This document shows, in pieces, positions 62,241-64,000 of a DNA stretch of 64,000 nucleotides (position 1 is the first letter of the stretch; each line of letters begins with the position of its first letter). The notes under the pieces were generated by a model. It ran no database searches and was not told where the DNA came from. It was given only the letters and a program-made list of their open reading frames with translations. Position numbers and translations under genes: made by a program. This stretch comes from Panopea generosa (lineage: Eukaryota > Mollusca > Bivalvia > Adapedonta > Hiatellidae): positions 26,997,638 through 27,061,637 of the forward strand of contig CM055907.1 in the NCBI GenBank assembly GCA_029582155.1, written 5' to 3'.

Positions 62241-63493
62241 GCTCACCTGAGCCGAAGACTCACAGATGAGCTTTTGTGATCGCCTGGTGTGCGTCGTCTG
62301 TCGTCCGTCGTTAAATTTTAGCTTTTAACAACTTCTTCTCTGAAACCACTGGGTTAATTTTTATATAATTTCACAGAAATGTTCCTTGGGTGACCCTCTA
62401 CCAGGTTTGTTCAAGCCATCTTGATTCGTCAAAAAACATGGCGGCCAGGGGGTGGGGTTAGTTTACTATATAAGTTATAGTAAAAACTTGAAAAATCTTC
62501 TTGTCAGAAACTACTGGCTCAATTTTAAAATAATTTCACAGAAATGTCTTGGGTGACTCTCTACCAAGTTTGTTCAAGCCATCTTAATTCTTCAAAAAAC
62601 ATAGCAGCCAGAGGTGGGGTTAGTTTTATGTCAAATTACTTCCCTTGTTTTATAGCATAAATGTCTGTATATAGCAATTATTATAAGAAGAGGTAATAAA
62701 TTCTTTAAATAAACTTTTTGTTTTGGTATTATCATACAACATTATACCAGATAAAAGTTTTAAAAGATAATTCATCATGAAAAGATGAATGATACAATTA
62801 TAATCAATTATTGAAGATTAAAATATTATTCATATATCATGAACCTTTTTAAAATAGGTGTTTTTCTGAATATAAAAGTCAGAGTTTTTATGGTTCAGAC
62901 AGGGATAGTTTACTGCTTCATAATAAAGCAATACCATATAGTTAGCTAGATTCATCACACCAAGAAGTCTGCTTGAGATTTTTAGTGTCAAAGTATACTT
63001 GAAATCTTGGAGAAGTAGCTTAATTGTTTTTGAGGAAGAGTGCACTGCGACAAAGATTCTTTCAAGCGATAGAATTTGGGATGGCTTGTGTTTGAAACTC
63101 ATAGGAATATTTTTTGTGCTGGAACTGTGGATTGTTTCATGCACAATAGTTTAGTCTGATGCTTTAGTTTGAAACCATTCTCAAACATAACAGGTTAGTT
63201 TTGTGCTGGAACTGGATTCTTATCTTAGTTTGAAGACTTAGCAGTAAAGTATAGTAAAAACTTCAAAAGCCTTCTTGTCAGAATCTACTGACTTGATTTT
63301 GATGTAATTTCACTGACATTTACCATGGGTGAACCTCTACCAAGTTTGAACTCTTCTACGCATCTGTAACATCTTCAAAACAAATAAAAATTCTAACTAC
63401 TTGCCCATCTCGTCTTTCTGGAATTTTGAGTGAACATGTATTATATAATCTACTTATGTTGGGTGACTCAAGGTCAGTCAGGTGAGCTATAAA
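62241..63493. mobile_element. TIR element with nested repeat D
   Basis: Ends TTAGCTCACCTGAG (62240) and GTCAGGTGAGCTATA (63477) are inverted repeats. Internal blocks CACAGAAATGTTCCTTGGGT and CTCTACCAGGTTTGTTCAAG occur twice (62370 and 62545) and once more near 63310. Repeat D (62648-63241) interrupts it. The same class of short-ended, non-coding element is common in bivalve genomes; that comparison is from general knowledge. Confidence 0.6.
62648..63241 (+). repeat. Repeat D, copy 2
   Basis: Direct counterpart of 34137-34731, same orientation, with blocks TATAGCAATTATTATAAGAA and AGTGCACTGCGACAAAGATT and the hairpin GTTTGAAACCATTCTCAAAC. The alternating hairpin array seen after copy 1 is cut short here. 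Confidence 0.8.
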
Positions 63494-64000
63494 GGGGTAT
63501 TTTGGCTCTCTTGTTACTTTTATTACAAATGCTGTTATTTATTTCTATGTTAAACTCTCTTTATAATTTATAAGAAATGTTTGTACATTATTTTCAAAGA
63601 ACCAAGGGTTAGGGCTATGTTTTGTTTGCAATGTGTGTTCATAATCTGTGATAAATGTCATATTAATTCTTTCATTGGTATTGTTATAATTGTTCCTTTG
63701 TAAATTGTCCCTTTTTTGTGTTATGATTTGTACACATCGTAACATGCATATATTTATTTCCTCTGTCATATATTTAATTTTATGCTTAACTGATACTTTG
63801 CAGTGGTATTTGTAAAAACACAGCTTTTAACTAAATATTTTCTAGGACATGGGCATACATAGGAATCATCCCTAATGGTCCATTTATAGTCCCCATCATA
63901 AGTGTGATAGGGTCTAGGAGGATCACTCCTGTACCATATAGTCTAGAATAAATGTTACCCTAATAAATGAACCCTGCCCTTGACACTCTGGAAGTTGATT
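63494..64000. other. Intergenic DNA, nothing recognised
   Basis: AT-rich sequence to the window edge. No exon or element supported. Confidence 0.35.

Overview
The window is animal nuclear DNA, most likely from a mollusc and probably a bivalve. This is an inference from several observations: spliced genes with GT-AG introns, AT-rich repeat-filled introns, several tRNA-derived SINE families that end in mollusc-like tails, Penelope and Ty3/Gypsy remnants, and repeat elements with about 160-bp internal tandem units like those described from bivalves. There is no prokaryotic, plasmid or viral gene organisation and no CRISPR array.

Three protein-coding genes can be assembled from splice sites and reading phase. 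(1) Minus strand, 12725 down to 6750: exons 1-4 of esterase D / S-formylglutathione hydrolase. The remaining exons, with the catalytic residues, lie off the left edge. (2) Plus strand, 18378 to 57964: an 18-exon gene whose phases all agree. It gives 575 residues with about 11 membrane segments and reads as an amino acid/auxin permease (AAAP)-like transporter. (3) Minus strand, 47849 down to 40276: a two-exon, 527-residue TALE-class homeobox gene lying wholly inside the 17.2-kb intron 11 of the transporter and transcribed against it.

Layout: 1-6735 holds repeats and a 1.85-kb, 20-bp-unit minisatellite in intron 4 of the esterase gene. 6750-12725 is the esterase gene. 13413-17640 holds a decayed Ty3/Gypsy element and an antisense LINE piece. 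18.2-20.9 kb is the probable promoter and first intron of the transporter. 20.9-58 kb is the transporter with SINEs, MITEs, Pearl-like repeats, a Penelope fragment and the nested homeobox gene, whose single intron is mostly a 4.7-kb, 35-bp-unit satellite. 58-64 kb is 3' flank and repeats with no recognisable gene.

The most notable structures are: a 96-bp unit, including the 3' splice site of transporter exon 17, tandemly copied so that six equivalent acceptors precede that exon; the esterase-intron minisatellite that runs to within about 15 bp of a splice donor; a SINE captured and co-duplicated inside the satellite of the homeobox intron; a foldback MITE pair flanking one transporter exon; and a MITE holding a near-perfect 30-bp hairpin.
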